A DNA stretch of 64,000 nucleotides from Streptomyces orinoci (GCF_003121295.1 NZ_PHNC01000008.1:186001-250000); one strand, 5' to 3'; positions 47,653 through 56,805 are shown, counted from the first letter of the stretch. The notes: generated by a model from the letters alone, not told the origin. Numbers and translations are program-made.

Positions 47653-48879
47653 ATGGCAACGCACAAGCGCGCCGGCAAGAACCGACGGCTGATGCTGGCG
47701 ATATCCGCCGCCACGGCCGTCACCGCCGGAGCCACTCTGCTGGCTCTGCCCGCCGACGCCTCGCCGTCCAAGGAAGGCACCGTCTATGAGGCGGACACCA
47801 AGGGTGCCATCGACGGCAGTTACATAGTGATGCTGAAGGACGGCCCCGCCGCCCGCTCCGTCTCCGCCGAGAGCAAGAGCCTCGCCGAGCGCTATGGCGG
47901 CAAGCTCAACCGCACTTACAACTCGGCCGTGCACGGCTTCTCCGCCAGCGGCCTGGACCGGGCCGACGCCAAGCGGCTGGCCGCCGACCCGGCCGTGGCC
48001 AAGGTCGTCCAGAACCACCGCTTCAGCATCAACGCCACCCAGGAGGCCCCACCCTCCTGGGGGCTTGACCGCATCGACCAGGCCGAGACCAAGGGCGACG
48101 GCAAGTACAACTACCCGGACAGCGCGGGCGAGGGCGTGACCGCCTACGTCATCGACACCGGTATCCGCATCAGCCACAAGGACTTCGGCGGCCGCGCCTC
48201 CTATGGCTTCAACGCCGTGGACAACAACGACAACGCGGACGACGGCAATGGCCATGGCACCCATGTCGCGGGCACCATCGCCGGAAGCGCCCATGGTGTC
48301 GCCAAGAAGGCCAAGGTGGTGGCCGTCAGAGTGCTCAACGCCCAGGGCCAGGGCTCCACCGAGCAGGTGGTCGCCGGAATCGACTGGGTCATCAAGAACC
48401 ACAAGGGCCCCTCGGTCGCCAATATGAGCCTTGGCGGCGGCAAGGACGAGGCCCTGGACGCGGCGGTGAGCAAGGCCATCGCCTCGGGTGTCACCTTCGC
48501 GGTGGCGGCGGGCAATGAGTCCACCGACGCGGGCGAGAGTTCCCCGGCCCGGGTGAAGGAGGCGATCACCGTCGCCGCCAGCACCAAGGACGACCAGCAG
48601 GCCGAGTACTCCAACTACGGCAGTGTGGTGGACCTTTACGCGCCCGGTACGGACATCACCTCCGACTGGAACGACAGCGACTCCGGTACCAAGACCATCT
48701 CCGGTACCTCGATGGCCACCCCGCATGTGACCGGCGCCGCCGCGATCTACCTCGCCGAGCACAAGGACGCCACCCCCGCCCAGGTGGAGTCGGCCCTGGT
48801 CGCCGCCGCCACCCCGGACAAGATCTCCAACCCGGGTGCGGGCACGCCCAACAGGCTGCTGAGGATCACCACCAAGTAA
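47653..48879 (+). CDS. Secreted S8 subtilisin-like serine protease with I9 propeptide
   Basis: 408 residues. Sec signal (LMLAISAATAVTAGATLLAL), I9 inhibitor propeptide (GSYIVMLKDGPAARSVSAES to VVQNHRFSINA), then the mature enzyme near TQEAPPSWGLDRIDQ. Catalytic triad Asp VIDTGIR, His GHGTHVAGT, Ser SGTSMATPH; oxyanion Asn AAGNEST. Resembles aqualysin/proteinase-K-type exported proteases, but with no C-terminal extension. A long perfect hairpin follows the stop. Confidence 0.95.
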   Translation: MATHKRAGKNRRLMLAISAATAVTAGATLLALPADASPSKEGTVYEADTKGAIDGSYIVMLKDGPAARSVSAESKSLAERYGGKLNRTYNSAVHGFSASGLDRADAKRLAADPAVAKVVQNHRFSINATQEAPPSWGLDRIDQAETKGDGKYNYPDSAGEGVTAYVIDTGIRISHKDFGGRASYGFNAVDNNDNADDGNGHGTHVAGTIAGSAHGVAKKAKVVAVRVLNAQGQGSTEQVVAGIDWVIKNHKGPSVANMSLGGGKDEALDAAVSKAIASGVTFAVAAGNESTDAGESSPARVKEAITVAASTKDDQQAEYSNYGSVVDLYAPGTDITSDWNDSDSGTKTISGTSMATPHVTGAAAIYLAEHKDATPAQVESALVAAATPDKISNPGAGTPNRLLRITTK

Positions 48880-48910
48880 CCGGGTCCGCCCGGTAGCCGG
48901 GAATTCCCTT

Positions 48911-48954
48911 GGCCGGCCGTCGTGTCCCACCCCCACGGGACACGACGGCCGGCC
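48911..48954. terminator. Strong bidirectional hairpin terminator
   Basis: Perfect 18-bp stem (GGCCGGCCGTCGTGTCCC with its complement) and an 8-nt loop, located between the convergent subtilase and NmrA-like genes, 10 nt from the end of the latter. Confidence 0.9.
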
Positions 48955-48964
48955 ATCCGCCGTC

Positions 48965-49804
48965 TCAGCCGCCGAAGTCCGCCGCATGGTCCTGCGCCCA
49001 CTGCGCGAACGAGCGTGCCGGATGCCCCGTCAACTCCCGCACCTCATCGGTGATTTCCTGCTCCCGCCCGTCACTGTCCCGCCACAGCCCCAGCAGGGCG
49101 TCGGCCAGCGGGCCGGGTATGTACTGGGCCATCTCCCGCTTCCACTCCTCCGGGGACACCCGCTGCACCGTGACCGGCCGTCCCGCCGCCCGCCCGACCC
49201 GCTCCACCTGCTCCCGGAAGGTCAGTGACTCGGGCCCGGTGAGGACATGCGCCCCGCCCGCCTTGTCCGGCTCGGTGAGCACGGCCAGCGCGGCCTCGGC
49301 GAGGTCCCGCTCATGAATGGGGTCGGCATGTGCCTCGGGGTAGGGCAGCCGGATCACTCCACCGGAGCGGACGGCATGCGCCCAGCCCAGTGCGTTGGTG
49401 GCGAAGTGCCCGGGACGCAGCACGGTCGAGGTGACCGAGGCGGCGGCCAGCGCCTGCTCCACCCGCCAGTGCGGCCCGGCGATGGGATGGTCGGCGGCAT
49501 GGGGCGCCAGCACGGAGGACGAGGAGAGCAGCACGATATGCGCCACCCCCGCCTTGGCGGCCGCCGCCAGAAAGGCGTCGATATGCTCCGGCTCCGCATA
49601 GAGGAACACCGCCCGCACACCCTCCAGCGCGGCGGCGAAGGTACCGGGATCGGCCAGCGAACAGCTCACCGCCTCGAGGCCCGCGGGGAGTTGCAGTTCC
49701 TCCGGCGCCTTGGAGGCGGCCCTTACCGGCAGCCCCCGTGCGTGCAGCAGCTCGATGAGCGTACGTCCCACGCGTCCGCGTGCTCCGGTGACCAGGGTCG
49801 TCAT
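48965..49804 (-). CDS. NmrA-like NAD(P)-binding oxidoreductase
   Basis: 279 residues. Rossmann LVTGARGRVGRTLIELL, then HIVLLSSSSVLAP, VLRPGHFATNAL and DPIHERDLAEAALAVL: atypical short-chain dehydrogenase/NmrA-type, often quinone reductase-like or redox sensor. Divergent from a MarR regulator over a region with direct repeats, so probably controlled by it. Confidence 0.85.
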   Translation of the reverse strand: MTTLVTGARGRVGRTLIELLHARGLPVRAASKAPEELQLPAGLEAVSCSLADPGTFAAALEGVRAVFLYAEPEHIDAFLAAAAKAGVAHIVLLSSSSVLAPHAADHPIAGPHWRVEQALAAASVTSTVLRPGHFATNALGWAHAVRSGGVIRLPYPEAHADPIHERDLAEAALAVLTEPDKAGGAHVLTGPESLTFREQVERVGRAAGRPVTVQRVSPEEWKREMAQYIPGPLADALLGLWRDSDGREQEITDEVRELTGHPARSFAQWAQDHAADFGG

Positions 49805-49852
49805 GGTGATGTGCTCGCCTTCCGTAAAATTGCCCGATGACGCGGATGGTGC

Positions 49853-49905
49853 GTCGCGAAGAGATTGTGTCGCGCAAAGATCACGTCACGCAAGGGATAT
49901 ATCTC
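49853..49905. promoter_or_regulatory. Direct repeats and dyad in NmrA/MarR divergent promoter
   Basis: GTCGCGAA (49853), GTCGCGCA (49868) and GTCACGCA (49884) are spaced 15-16 nt apart, followed by the dyad AGGGATATATCTCT at 49892-49905. Likely operator for the MarR protein. Confidence 0.45.
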
Positions 49906-49945
49906 TGACGATGGTCGAGGGGCGCGAGAGCGTGGAGGGCGAACG

Positions 49946-50428
49946 GTGCCGGAACGGGCAGAGCTGCTGAAGCGAATCAATGACGAGAGCCGGCGGCACT
50001 ATGCCGTGTACACCCTGTTCAACCAGGCCATGGCCTGTCATCTGGGGCTGCATCCCACGGATTTGCAGTGCCTGAGCCTGCTGGAGATGGAGGACGGCCC
50101 GCTGAGCACCGGCGAGATCGCCCGTCTCACCGGCCTCACGCCCGGCTCCGCCACCCGCCTGGTGGACCGCCTGGAGAAGGCAGGCTTCGCCGAGCGCCGC
50201 GCCGACCCGGAGGACCGCCGGCGCACCCTGGTCGTCCTGGCCGAAGGGGCGGTGGCTCGGGTCGGCGCGGCCTGGAACGGCCCGGGCTCGGCGTTCCGGG
50301 ACGTCCTGACGGGCTATACGGACGAGCAGTTGGCGGTCATCGGGGACTATCTCGTCCGTACGTCGGCGGTCGGCCGCGAACAGGCCGACCGCCTGCGGGG
50401 TTCCGGCTCCGCTACTGCTGAGCTCTGA
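49946..50428 (+). CDS. MarR-family transcriptional regulator
   Basis: 160 residues from GTG 49946 (GGAGGG 6 nt upstream). Winged helix: LHPTDLQCLSLLEME, LSTGEIARLTGLTPGSATRL, DRLEKAGFAERRADPEDRRR. Dimerisation helices at both ends. Divergent from the NmrA-like gene, a common arrangement for redox or phenolic sensing. Its 3' end overlaps the next convergent gene by 17 nt. Confidence 0.9.
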   Translation: MPERAELLKRINDESRRHYAVYTLFNQAMACHLGLHPTDLQCLSLLEMEDGPLSTGEIARLTGLTPGSATRLVDRLEKAGFAERRADPEDRRRTLVVLAEGAVARVGAAWNGPGSAFRDVLTGYTDEQLAVIGDYLVRTSAVGREQADRLRGSGSATAEL

Positions 50429-50849
50429 ACAGGCCGCCCAGCAGCGGGAGTCCCTCCAGCACATTGGTGAGCGGGCTCAGCGCCCCGTTCCGCTGCTGCG
50501 GCTCCTCCTCCTCGCCCTCGGCGGGCTGCGGCACGGCCTGGCCCTCCGAGGCGTTCGCCTCCGGCCCGGACTTCTCCTGAACGGCCTTCTCCGGGGCCTT
50601 CACCCCCGGCGCGGGCGCCACCGGCCCCCGCGCCGCCGGAGCCTTGGCCTCCGGTGCTTTCGCCTCCGGCGCCTTCGCCTCCGGTGCCTTCAGCAGATCG
50701 GTCCGCGGCAGATCGGTGTGCGCCGAGAAGTCCAGGGCCTCCGGCACGATCGGCCGCTCGGCGGGCGCCTCGGCCGCCGCCGCGCAGGGGGCGACGGCGG
50801 CGATCGACAGAGCGGCGGCCAAGGGGGCGACCACGGTGCGCAGACGCAT
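50412..50849 (-). CDS. Small secreted Ala/Pro/Glu-rich protein with KAPEA repeats
   Basis: 145 residues. Signal peptide MRLRTVVAPLAAALSIAAVA with cleavage near AAA-AE. Mature part low in complexity: three KAPEA repeats (encoded by 15-nt units near 50641-50694), an acidic EGEEEEPQQ stretch and a hydrophobic end NVLEGLPLLGGLF. ATG 50849 follows GGAG. No known family; probably an exported structural or cell-wall-associated protein. Confidence 0.6.
   Translation of the reverse strand: MRLRTVVAPLAAALSIAAVAPCAAAAEAPAERPIVPEALDFSAHTDLPRTDLLKAPEAKAPEAKAPEAKAPAARGPVAPAPGVKAPEKAVQEKSGPEANASEGQAVPQPAEGEEEEPQQRNGALSPLTNVLEGLPLLGGLFRAQQ
50641..50694 (-). repeat. 15-nt tandem repeat encoding KAPEA units
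   Basis: About three and a half copies of GCCTCCGGYGCYTTC-type units on the plus strand, in frame within the secreted protein gene. Confidence 0.75.
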
Positions 50850-51171
50850 GGGTGTTCTCCTTCACGACAGATGGCAGGTTTCGCAAGGAGAACGAAACGG
50901 GATAGTCCGGGTCACCGGCCGCATAAGGGATCGATGGCTCGGCGTTCGATCCGGCGCCGGGCGTACCTCGGCCACGGTCCCTGTCGGACCGGCCACTTAC
51001 TCTCTCCCCAGTGCCGATGTTCTGACGATCCTGACGATCGACGAGGAGTCACCACGGCCCCTGGACATGGCCGCGCTCTTTCCCGAATTCGCACCGGCAC
51101 CGTCCGACCGGCCGTACGCCTATCGCCACGACTGCTCATAGCGGCATCCGCACCCGCACGCGCACACCACC
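50850..51171. other. Intergenic region with doubtful small ORF
   Basis: 322 nt. Plus-strand frame around 51024-51140 reads ILTIDEESPRPLDMAALFPE and ends YAYRHDCS, protein-like, but its only in-frame ATG (51066) leaves 24 codons and has no ribosome site. It may be the tail of a lost gene. Otherwise only the promoter of the secreted protein is expected. Confidence 0.3.
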
Positions 51172-51631
51172 TCACCACCCGGCCGCGGCCAACAACATCT
51201 CCGCCAATTCACCCGGTTGGGAGAACATCGGCCAGTGGCCGGTGTCCATCTCGACCAGCCGCCACTGCCTGCTGGTGAGCAACCTGGCCACGTCCTCACC
51301 CGGCTCCGCGCCGGCGAGCAGGCAGAGCACATACGTCCCCGGAAGCTCCCCGAGCGATCGCGCCAGCACCGCGGGCTCGGTCAGCGTGGCACCCGGATGC
51401 GGTGTCGATCCGGCCACGATCCGAGCGATCTGCTCATCCCCGAGCCCCTGCCCCGCGTAGTGAGCCGCGCCCACCACCGGCCAGAACCCTCCGTGCTCCG
51501 CGATCGAGCCCCTCACCACCGCCCCGCCGTCCGGCCAGGCCGAGAGGAACGACTGGCCGCAATCGTGGCACCACCTCGTCCCACGCCCACGCTCCCAGCC
51601 GGGCACCCGCGACAAGCACGTAATTGGCCAT
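51172..51631 (-). pseudogene. Alpha/beta hydrolase with internal deletion
   Basis: The start MANYVLVAGARLGAWAWDEV is a standard alpha/beta-hydrolase beginning. After about 25 codons the frame changes and coding continues in another frame with SFLSAWPDGGAV, GFWPVVGAAHYAGQGLGDEQ, STPHPGATLTEPAV and the His region MDTGHWPMFSQPGEL. The 60-80 residues that should carry the nucleophile motif GHSxxG are missing. The product cannot be active. Confidence 0.75.
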
Positions 51632-51670
51632 GCCCGCACTGTAATTGGGCGTCATTGGCCACCGCTCCCA

Positions 51671-52471
51671 TTAAATCGCCGCCGCGTACTCGCGCTCGGA
51701 GTCGGGAATCCGTTGCCCAATGGCCTGGTGGAGCAAAGGTTTTCCGCCGCTGAGTGCGGCTTGGTCGTAGCGCTGCCAGGCCAGGGTGGCGAGTTCGGGG
51801 GCCGGGCCCAGGACGTTGGCCAGTACATCTGCCCCGGCGGCCATGGCACCCTCGGCGATGCGGTCGGGGAGGCGGCCGGGGGCCAGGACATAGGGGGCCA
51901 CGGCGACTTGGCGGGCGCCCGTGGCGCGCAGGGTGCGTACCGCGTCCTCGGTGCGGGGGGTGGAGGCGGAGGCGAACGCGGGTCGCACGGCGCACCAGCC
52001 GGTGTGCCGCCACTCCCGCGCGATTGCTGCGATCACCGCGATCGCCTCCGGGTCGGAGGAGCCCGCCGAGGCCAGCACAATGCCGGTCGAGGGGCGGTCG
52101 CCGGGGTGCAGCCCGGCTTCGGTGAGCCGCCGTTCGAGGGCAGCGGTGAGGAGGGGGGAGGGGCCCAGGACGGGGGCCTGGTGGACGGTCAGGCGGGGGA
52201 GGTGGGCGGTGGCCGTGCGGAGGACGGCGGGGAGGTCGGCCTTGGCGTGGAAGGCGTGGGTGAGCAGGAGGGGGAGGGCGACCACTTCGCGGGTGCCGGT
52301 GGCGGCCAGGCGGCCCAGGGCGCGGGGGACGCTGGGCGGGCTGAAGTCCAGGAAGGCGAGGTCCACTTGGGTGTCGGGGCGGCGGGCCGCGATGGCTCTG
52401 CGCAGGGCGGTCATGGTGGCGGCGTGGCGGGGGTCGCGGCTGCCGTGGGCGATCAGCAGCAGGGGGGTCAT
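51671..52471 (-). CDS. CbiX-like sirohydrochlorin chelatase
   Basis: 266 residues. Two tandem CbiX-type half domains: LLLIAHGSRDPRHAATMTAL (catalytic His) and LPLLLTHAFHAKADLP, then a second Rossmann-like half (GIVLASAGSSDPEAI, VAVAPYVLAPGRLPD). Would insert Fe(II) into sirohydrochlorin to make sirohaem, the prosthetic group of CysI, which explains its place at the end of the cys operon. ATGA overlap with the permease gene. Confidence 0.88.
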   Translation of the reverse strand: MTPLLLIAHGSRDPRHAATMTALRRAIAARRPDTQVDLAFLDFSPPSVPRALGRLAATGTREVVALPLLLTHAFHAKADLPAVLRTATAHLPRLTVHQAPVLGPSPLLTAALERRLTEAGLHPGDRPSTGIVLASAGSSDPEAIAVIAAIAREWRHTGWCAVRPAFASASTPRTEDAVRTLRATGARQVAVAPYVLAPGRLPDRIAEGAMAAGADVLANVLGPAPELATLAWQRYDQAALSGGKPLLHQAIGQRIPDSEREYAAAI

Positions 52472-53532
52472 GAGGCCAGGCCCCGGGTGCGCAGCACCCG
52501 GCGTTCCAGCGGGGTGAAGATCAGCAGGTCGATGGCGATGCCGATGAGCAGGATGAGGATGATGCCGAGGAGTACGCCCGGCATATCGGAGTCGGTGCGG
52601 GCGTTTTCCAGGTATTGGCCCAGCCCCAGGCCCAAGTCGGGGGAGGAGGCAATGAGTTCGGCGGCCATCAGGGAGCGCCAGGAGAAGGCCCAGCCCTGTT
52701 TGAGGCCGGCCAGATAGCCGGGCAGGGCGGCGGGGAGGAGGATATGCCGGGTGCCGCGCAGGCCGGTGGCGCCCAGGGTGTGGCCGGCCCGCAGATAGAG
52801 CGGGGGCACCTGGTCGATGCCGGAGACCAGGCCATTGGCGATGGAGGGCACCGCGCCCAGCAGGATCACCGCGTACATGGCGGAGTCGGTGATGCCCAGC
52901 CAGATGACGGCGGCGGGGACCCAGGCCACCGAGGGGAGGGATTGCAGGCCGGAGAGGATGGGGCCGAGGGCGGCGCGGATGACGGGGACGCGGGCCACCA
53001 GCAGGCCCAGCGGGGTGCCGATGGCCAGGGCGGCCAGAAAGCCCAGCAGGCCACGGGAGACGCTGGTCCAGATGATGTCGAACAGGGTCCCGTTGAGCCA
53101 GAGTTGGCGCAGGCTGTGCCAGACCGCGGTGGGGTCGGGGAGCTTGTAGTCGTCGGTGATCCGGGCCAGGACCAGGAGCTTCCAGACGGCCAGGATGAGG
53201 GCGACGGCGGTGATGGGGGGCAGCGCCTTGTGGAGGAGGAGGCGGCGGAGGGGGGTGCGTGGGGGCGGGGCGCTGTCGAGCGCGTCCAGCCCGGCCTCCA
53301 GGCCCGCGATGTCCCCGGCGGAGTCCGGTTCGGTCGGGTTTGACCCAGTCGGGTTTGGCCCGGTTGTGTTCGGGACGGTCGCGTTCGGGGCGGTGGTGTG
53401 CGGCGCGGGCGCGTCCGGGGCGGCCGCATCCGGCCCGGCGGTGCCCGGGGCTGGGATACCAGGGACAGCGGCGTCCGGGGCAGCCGCATCCCGCTCGGCC
53501 GCATCCTGCCCGGCGGCCTCAGTGCTTGCCAT
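52468..53532 (-). CDS. ABC transporter permease, SsuC/TauC type
   Basis: 354 residues. Six membrane segments between about 95 and 340 (LPPITAVALILAVWKLLVLA first) with the EAA-like loop HTLGATGLRGTRHILLPAAL. The first 75 residues are unusual: degenerate Ala/Pro/Asn/Thr repeats (AAPDAAVPGIPAPGTAGPDA). Works with the ATPase and the lipoprotein to import sulfonates or sulfate. Overlaps both neighbours. Confidence 0.88.
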   Translation of the reverse strand: MASTEAAGQDAAERDAAAPDAAVPGIPAPGTAGPDAAAPDAPAPHTTAPNATVPNTTGPNPTGSNPTEPDSAGDIAGLEAGLDALDSAPPPRTPLRRLLLHKALPPITAVALILAVWKLLVLARITDDYKLPDPTAVWHSLRQLWLNGTLFDIIWTSVSRGLLGFLAALAIGTPLGLLVARVPVIRAALGPILSGLQSLPSVAWVPAAVIWLGITDSAMYAVILLGAVPSIANGLVSGIDQVPPLYLRAGHTLGATGLRGTRHILLPAALPGYLAGLKQGWAFSWRSLMAAELIASSPDLGLGLGQYLENARTDSDMPGVLLGIILILLIGIAIDLLIFTPLERRVLRTRGLAS

Positions 53533-54328
53533 GGCGGCGGATCTCCCTCCGCAGTTCCTCGGTGATCTCCACGGACAGGTCGGCGACCGCCGGGTCCTCG
53601 ATGCGGCGCGGCTGCGGGATGTCCACCGTCCACTCCCGGGCCACCCGGCCGGGCCGGGAGGAGAGCAGCACCACCCGCTGCCCCAGCCGTACCGCCTCGC
53701 GCACGTTATGGGTGACAAAGAGGACGGAGAGGGAGGTACGGGACCAGACGCGGGTCAGTTCCTCGTGCAGGACATCGCGGGTGATGGCATCCAGGGCGGC
53801 GAAGGGCTCGTCCATCAGCAGGAGTTGGCTGTCCTGGGCCAGGGCGCGGGCGAGGGCGACGCGCTGACGCATACCGCCGGAGAGCTCATGGACGCGCTTG
53901 CGGTACGCCCCGCCGAGCCGTACCAGCTCCAGCAGCCGCTCGGCCTCCGGCCGGCGGTCCGGCCTGGGCACGCCCCGCAGGCGCAGGGCGAGTTCGATGT
54001 TCTTGCCCGCGCTCAGCCAGGGGAACAGGGCGTGTTCCTGGAACATCAGCGCCGGGCGGGTGCCGCCCAGCTCGATCCGGCCGCTGGTGGGCCGGTCCAG
54101 CCCGGCCACCAGGCCGAGCAGGGTGGACTTGCCGCAGCCGGAGGCGCCGAGCAGGCAGACGAACTCTCCCGGCCGGATCCGGAGGTTGATGTCCTCCAGT
54201 ACGGGGCGGGCGGGGCCGGAGCCCGCAGAGCCGAAGCTCTTGTGGATGTGCTCGATACGGACGGCGGCCGGGAGGCCGGACGCCACGGCCGTCCGCTCGT
54301 GCCGGTCAGTGGTGGTCGTCGGGGGCAT
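53519..54328 (-). CDS. ABC transporter ATP-binding protein, SsuB/TauB type
   Basis: 269 residues. Walker A GASGCGKSTLL, Q-loop FQEHALFPWL, signature LSGGMRQRVALARAL, Walker B LLLMDEPFAALD, H-loop FVTHNVREAV. ATG 54328 follows GGAGG. Energises the adjacent permease. Confidence 0.92.
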   Translation of the reverse strand: MPPTTTTDRHERTAVASGLPAAVRIEHIHKSFGSAGSGPARPVLEDINLRIRPGEFVCLLGASGCGKSTLLGLVAGLDRPTSGRIELGGTRPALMFQEHALFPWLSAGKNIELALRLRGVPRPDRRPEAERLLELVRLGGAYRKRVHELSGGMRQRVALARALAQDSQLLLMDEPFAALDAITRDVLHEELTRVWSRTSLSVLFVTHNVREAVRLGQRVVLLSSRPGRVAREWTVDIPQPRRIEDPAVADLSVEITEELRREIRRHGKH

Positions 54329-54366
54329 CCGGAACCTCCTGAAGGGGAGCGCCAGCACTGCTGCCA

Positions 54367-55455
54367 TCACTGCCTGCCGAGCTTCGCGGCGGAAACCGGC
54401 GTCCTGCCCTGGGACTTGAGCACCTTGTTGAGCAGGGTGAGGTCATAGATACCGGAGAGATCGGGCTTGTCCAGCAGCCCCGCGGCGACCGCGTGGGCCG
54501 CCTCGGTGTCCAGGGTGGCGGCCAGCGGGTCATCGGTGACCTGGATGCTCCGCCAGGCGGGATCGAGGACTTCGGGGGGCAGGGCCTTGCCGGTGAGCCG
54601 CTCGAGGGCGGTGTTGGCGGCGTTTTCGGCCGGGCCGGGGTTGGCCCTGATCCAGGCGTTGGTCTTCACCGAGCCACGCAGTACGGCCTCCACCACATCG
54701 GGGTGGGCGGCCAGGAACTTCCGGGACACCACCACATTGGTGATCACGAACTTGCCGTCCGGCCATAGCGCGGACTCGTCCAGCAGCACCTTGCCGCCCT
54801 CGGCCACCAGCTTGGCAGCGGTGGGTTCGGGCACCCAGGCGCCGTCCACCGAGTGGGACTTAAACGCGTCGGGGGTGATTTTGTTGTCGATGCGGAGGAC
54901 GGAGACCTCACCCTTGCCGGACTGGGGATCGGTCCGCCAGCCGCGCTGGGCCAGCCAGTTGAGGAAGGCCACGTCCTGGGTGTTGCCCTTCTGCGGGGTG
55001 GCGATCCGTTTGCCCTTCACCTCGTCCAGGGAGTGGATCCTCTTGGGGTCCACCACCAGCTTGACGCCGCCGGAGGCCGAGCCGGAGACGATCCGCAGGC
55101 TCTCGCCCTTGGACTTGGTGTAGCCATTGATGGCGGGGGAGGGGCCGATCCAGCCGATGTCGATGGATCCGGCGTTGAGCGCCTCGATCTCGGCGGGCCC
55201 GGCGTTGAAGGTGCTGGACTTCAGGACGGTGCCGCCCAGTTCCCGCTGGATGATGCCCTGTTGGTCGCCGACCAGCGCGGTGGCGTGGGTGAGGTTGGGG
55301 AAGTAGCCGATGCGCACCGTGGCGGCGGAGAGCTTGGTGCCATGGGCCACCACGGCGGCCTTGCCGGTGTCCTTCTGGGAGCCGTAGCCGCAGGCCGTTG
55401 GCCCCGTCAGCAGCAGGGCGGTGAGGGCGGCGGCGCGCAGGGAGGTCCGGCGCAT
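54367..55455 (-). CDS. ABC transporter substrate-binding lipoprotein, SsuA/TauA type
   Basis: 362 residues. Lipoprotein-like signal ALTALLLTGPTAC, then a periplasmic-binding fold: VRIGYFPNLTHATALVGDQ, LNAGSIDIGWIGPSPAINGY, GKRIATPQKGNTQDVAFLNW, DGAWVPEPTAAKLV, FVITNVVVSRKFLAAHPDVV. NMT1/SsuA family. Its location inside the cys operon suggests sulfonate, sulfate or taurine as ligand. Confidence 0.88.
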   Translation of the reverse strand: MRRTSLRAAALTALLLTGPTACGYGSQKDTGKAAVVAHGTKLSAATVRIGYFPNLTHATALVGDQQGIIQRELGGTVLKSSTFNAGPAEIEALNAGSIDIGWIGPSPAINGYTKSKGESLRIVSGSASGGVKLVVDPKRIHSLDEVKGKRIATPQKGNTQDVAFLNWLAQRGWRTDPQSGKGEVSVLRIDNKITPDAFKSHSVDGAWVPEPTAAKLVAEGGKVLLDESALWPDGKFVITNVVVSRKFLAAHPDVVEAVLRGSVKTNAWIRANPGPAENAANTALERLTGKALPPEVLDPAWRSIQVTDDPLAATLDTEAAHAVAAGLLDKPDLSGIYDLTLLNKVLKSQGRTPVSAAKLGRQ

Positions 55456-55456
55456 A

Positions 55457-56803
55457 TCAGAAGTCCCAGCCGTGGTCCGTGTCCGGCCGCCCGGCCGCGC
55501 CGGAGCCGAAGGCCGTGCCCGCCATGCCCGCGGTGAGGGTGGTGCCATCGGCGGGGTCGATCAGCAGAAAGGAGCCGGTGCGGCGGTTGTCGCGGTAGTC
55601 GTCCAGGGCCAGCGGTTCGGCGGTGCGCAGCAGCACTTGGCCGATGTCATTGGCCTGGAGCCCGTCGCCGACCGGGAGTTGGGCGAGGCCGGCGAGGTCG
55701 AGCCGGGAGGGCAGGGCCTTGACGATGGCCTTGACGGTGCGGGTGGTGTGCTTGAGCAGCACCCGGTCGCCGGCCCGCAGCGGCCGGTCGGCCAGATGGC
55801 AGACGGTGGCCCGGACGTCCTGGGTGGGGGTGGGCGCGTCCTCGGCGGGGGCGATCAGGTCACCGCGTGAGATGTCCAGGTCGTCGGTGAGGCGGAGGGT
55901 GACCGACTGGGGCGCCCAGGCGGTCCGTACCGGCTCGCCCAGGGCGTCGATGGCGGCGATGGTGCTGGTACGGCCGGAGGGCAGCACCCGCACCCGGTCT
56001 CCGGTACGCAGCACTCCGGAGGCCAACTGGCCCGCGTAGCCACGGTAGTCGGGGTGGTCGGCGGTACGGGGCCGGATGACGTACTGGACGGGGAAGCGGG
56101 CCGGGTCGCCGGTGGGGTCCACGGCCACGGGTACGTTCTCCAGGTGCTCCAGCACCGTGGGGCCGCCGTACCAGTCCATATGCGCGGACGGGGTGACCAC
56201 ATTGTCCCCGGCGAGCGCGGAGACCGGGATGGCGGTGACCTCGGGGACGCCCAGCGAGGTGGCATAGCGGGTGAACTCCTCGGCGAGCGGGGCGAACACC
56301 TCCTCCGCATAGCCGACGAGGTCCATCTTGTTGACGGCCAGGACGAGATGGGGGACGCGCAGCAGGGCGGCGACCGCGGCATGCCGGCGGGTCTGTTCCA
56401 CGATGCCGTTGCGGGCGTCGAGGAGGACCACGGCCAGTTCGGCGGTGGAGGCGCCGGTGACCATATTGCGGGTGTACTGCACATGCCCGGGGGTGTCGGC
56501 CAGGATGAAGCGGCGGTGTGCGGTGGCGAAGTAGCGGTAGGCCACGTCGATGGTGATGCCCTGTTCGCGTTCGGCGCGCAGCCCGTCGGTGAGCAGGGCC
56601 AGGTCGGGGGCGTCATGGCCACGGTCGCGGGAGGCGTGCTCCACGGCCTCCAGCTGGTCGGCGAGCAGCGACTTGGAGTCATGGAGCAGCCGGCCGACCA
56701 GGGTGGACTTGCCGTCGTCCACGGAACCGGCGGTGGCGAAGCGCAGCAGCGAGGTGGCGGTCGTGGTGGTGCTCATGGTGTTCGCGGAGCTGATGGTGCT
56801 CAT
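55457..56803 (-). CDS. cysN: Sulfate adenylyltransferase large (GTPase) subunit
   Basis: 448 residues. EF-Tu-like GTPase: G1 AGSVDDGKSTL, G3 DTPGHVQYTRNM, G4 NKMDLVGY, followed by two beta-barrel domains. GTP hydrolysis drives APS formation by CysD. No fused CysC kinase. Starts 2 nt after the cysD stop. Confidence 0.93.
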   Translation of the reverse strand: MSTISSANTMSTTTTATSLLRFATAGSVDDGKSTLVGRLLHDSKSLLADQLEAVEHASRDRGHDAPDLALLTDGLRAEREQGITIDVAYRYFATAHRRFILADTPGHVQYTRNMVTGASTAELAVVLLDARNGIVEQTRRHAAVAALLRVPHLVLAVNKMDLVGYAEEVFAPLAEEFTRYATSLGVPEVTAIPVSALAGDNVVTPSAHMDWYGGPTVLEHLENVPVAVDPTGDPARFPVQYVIRPRTADHPDYRGYAGQLASGVLRTGDRVRVLPSGRTSTIAAIDALGEPVRTAWAPQSVTLRLTDDLDISRGDLIAPAEDAPTPTQDVRATVCHLADRPLRAGDRVLLKHTTRTVKAIVKALPSRLDLAGLAQLPVGDGLQANDIGQVLLRTAEPLALDDYRDNRRTGSFLLIDPADGTTLTAGMAGTAFGSGAAGRPDTDHGWDF

Positions 56804-56805
56804 GG

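Noticed and set aside
47482..48987. 500-codon minus-strand ORF over the subtilase
   Set aside because: Antisense shadow of a gene with complete catalytic triad and signal peptide.
51066..51140. 24-codon ORF as a second peptide precursor
   Set aside because: No ribosome site at its only ATG, and the protein-like reading extends upstream of it without a start; kept only as a note in the intergenic entry.
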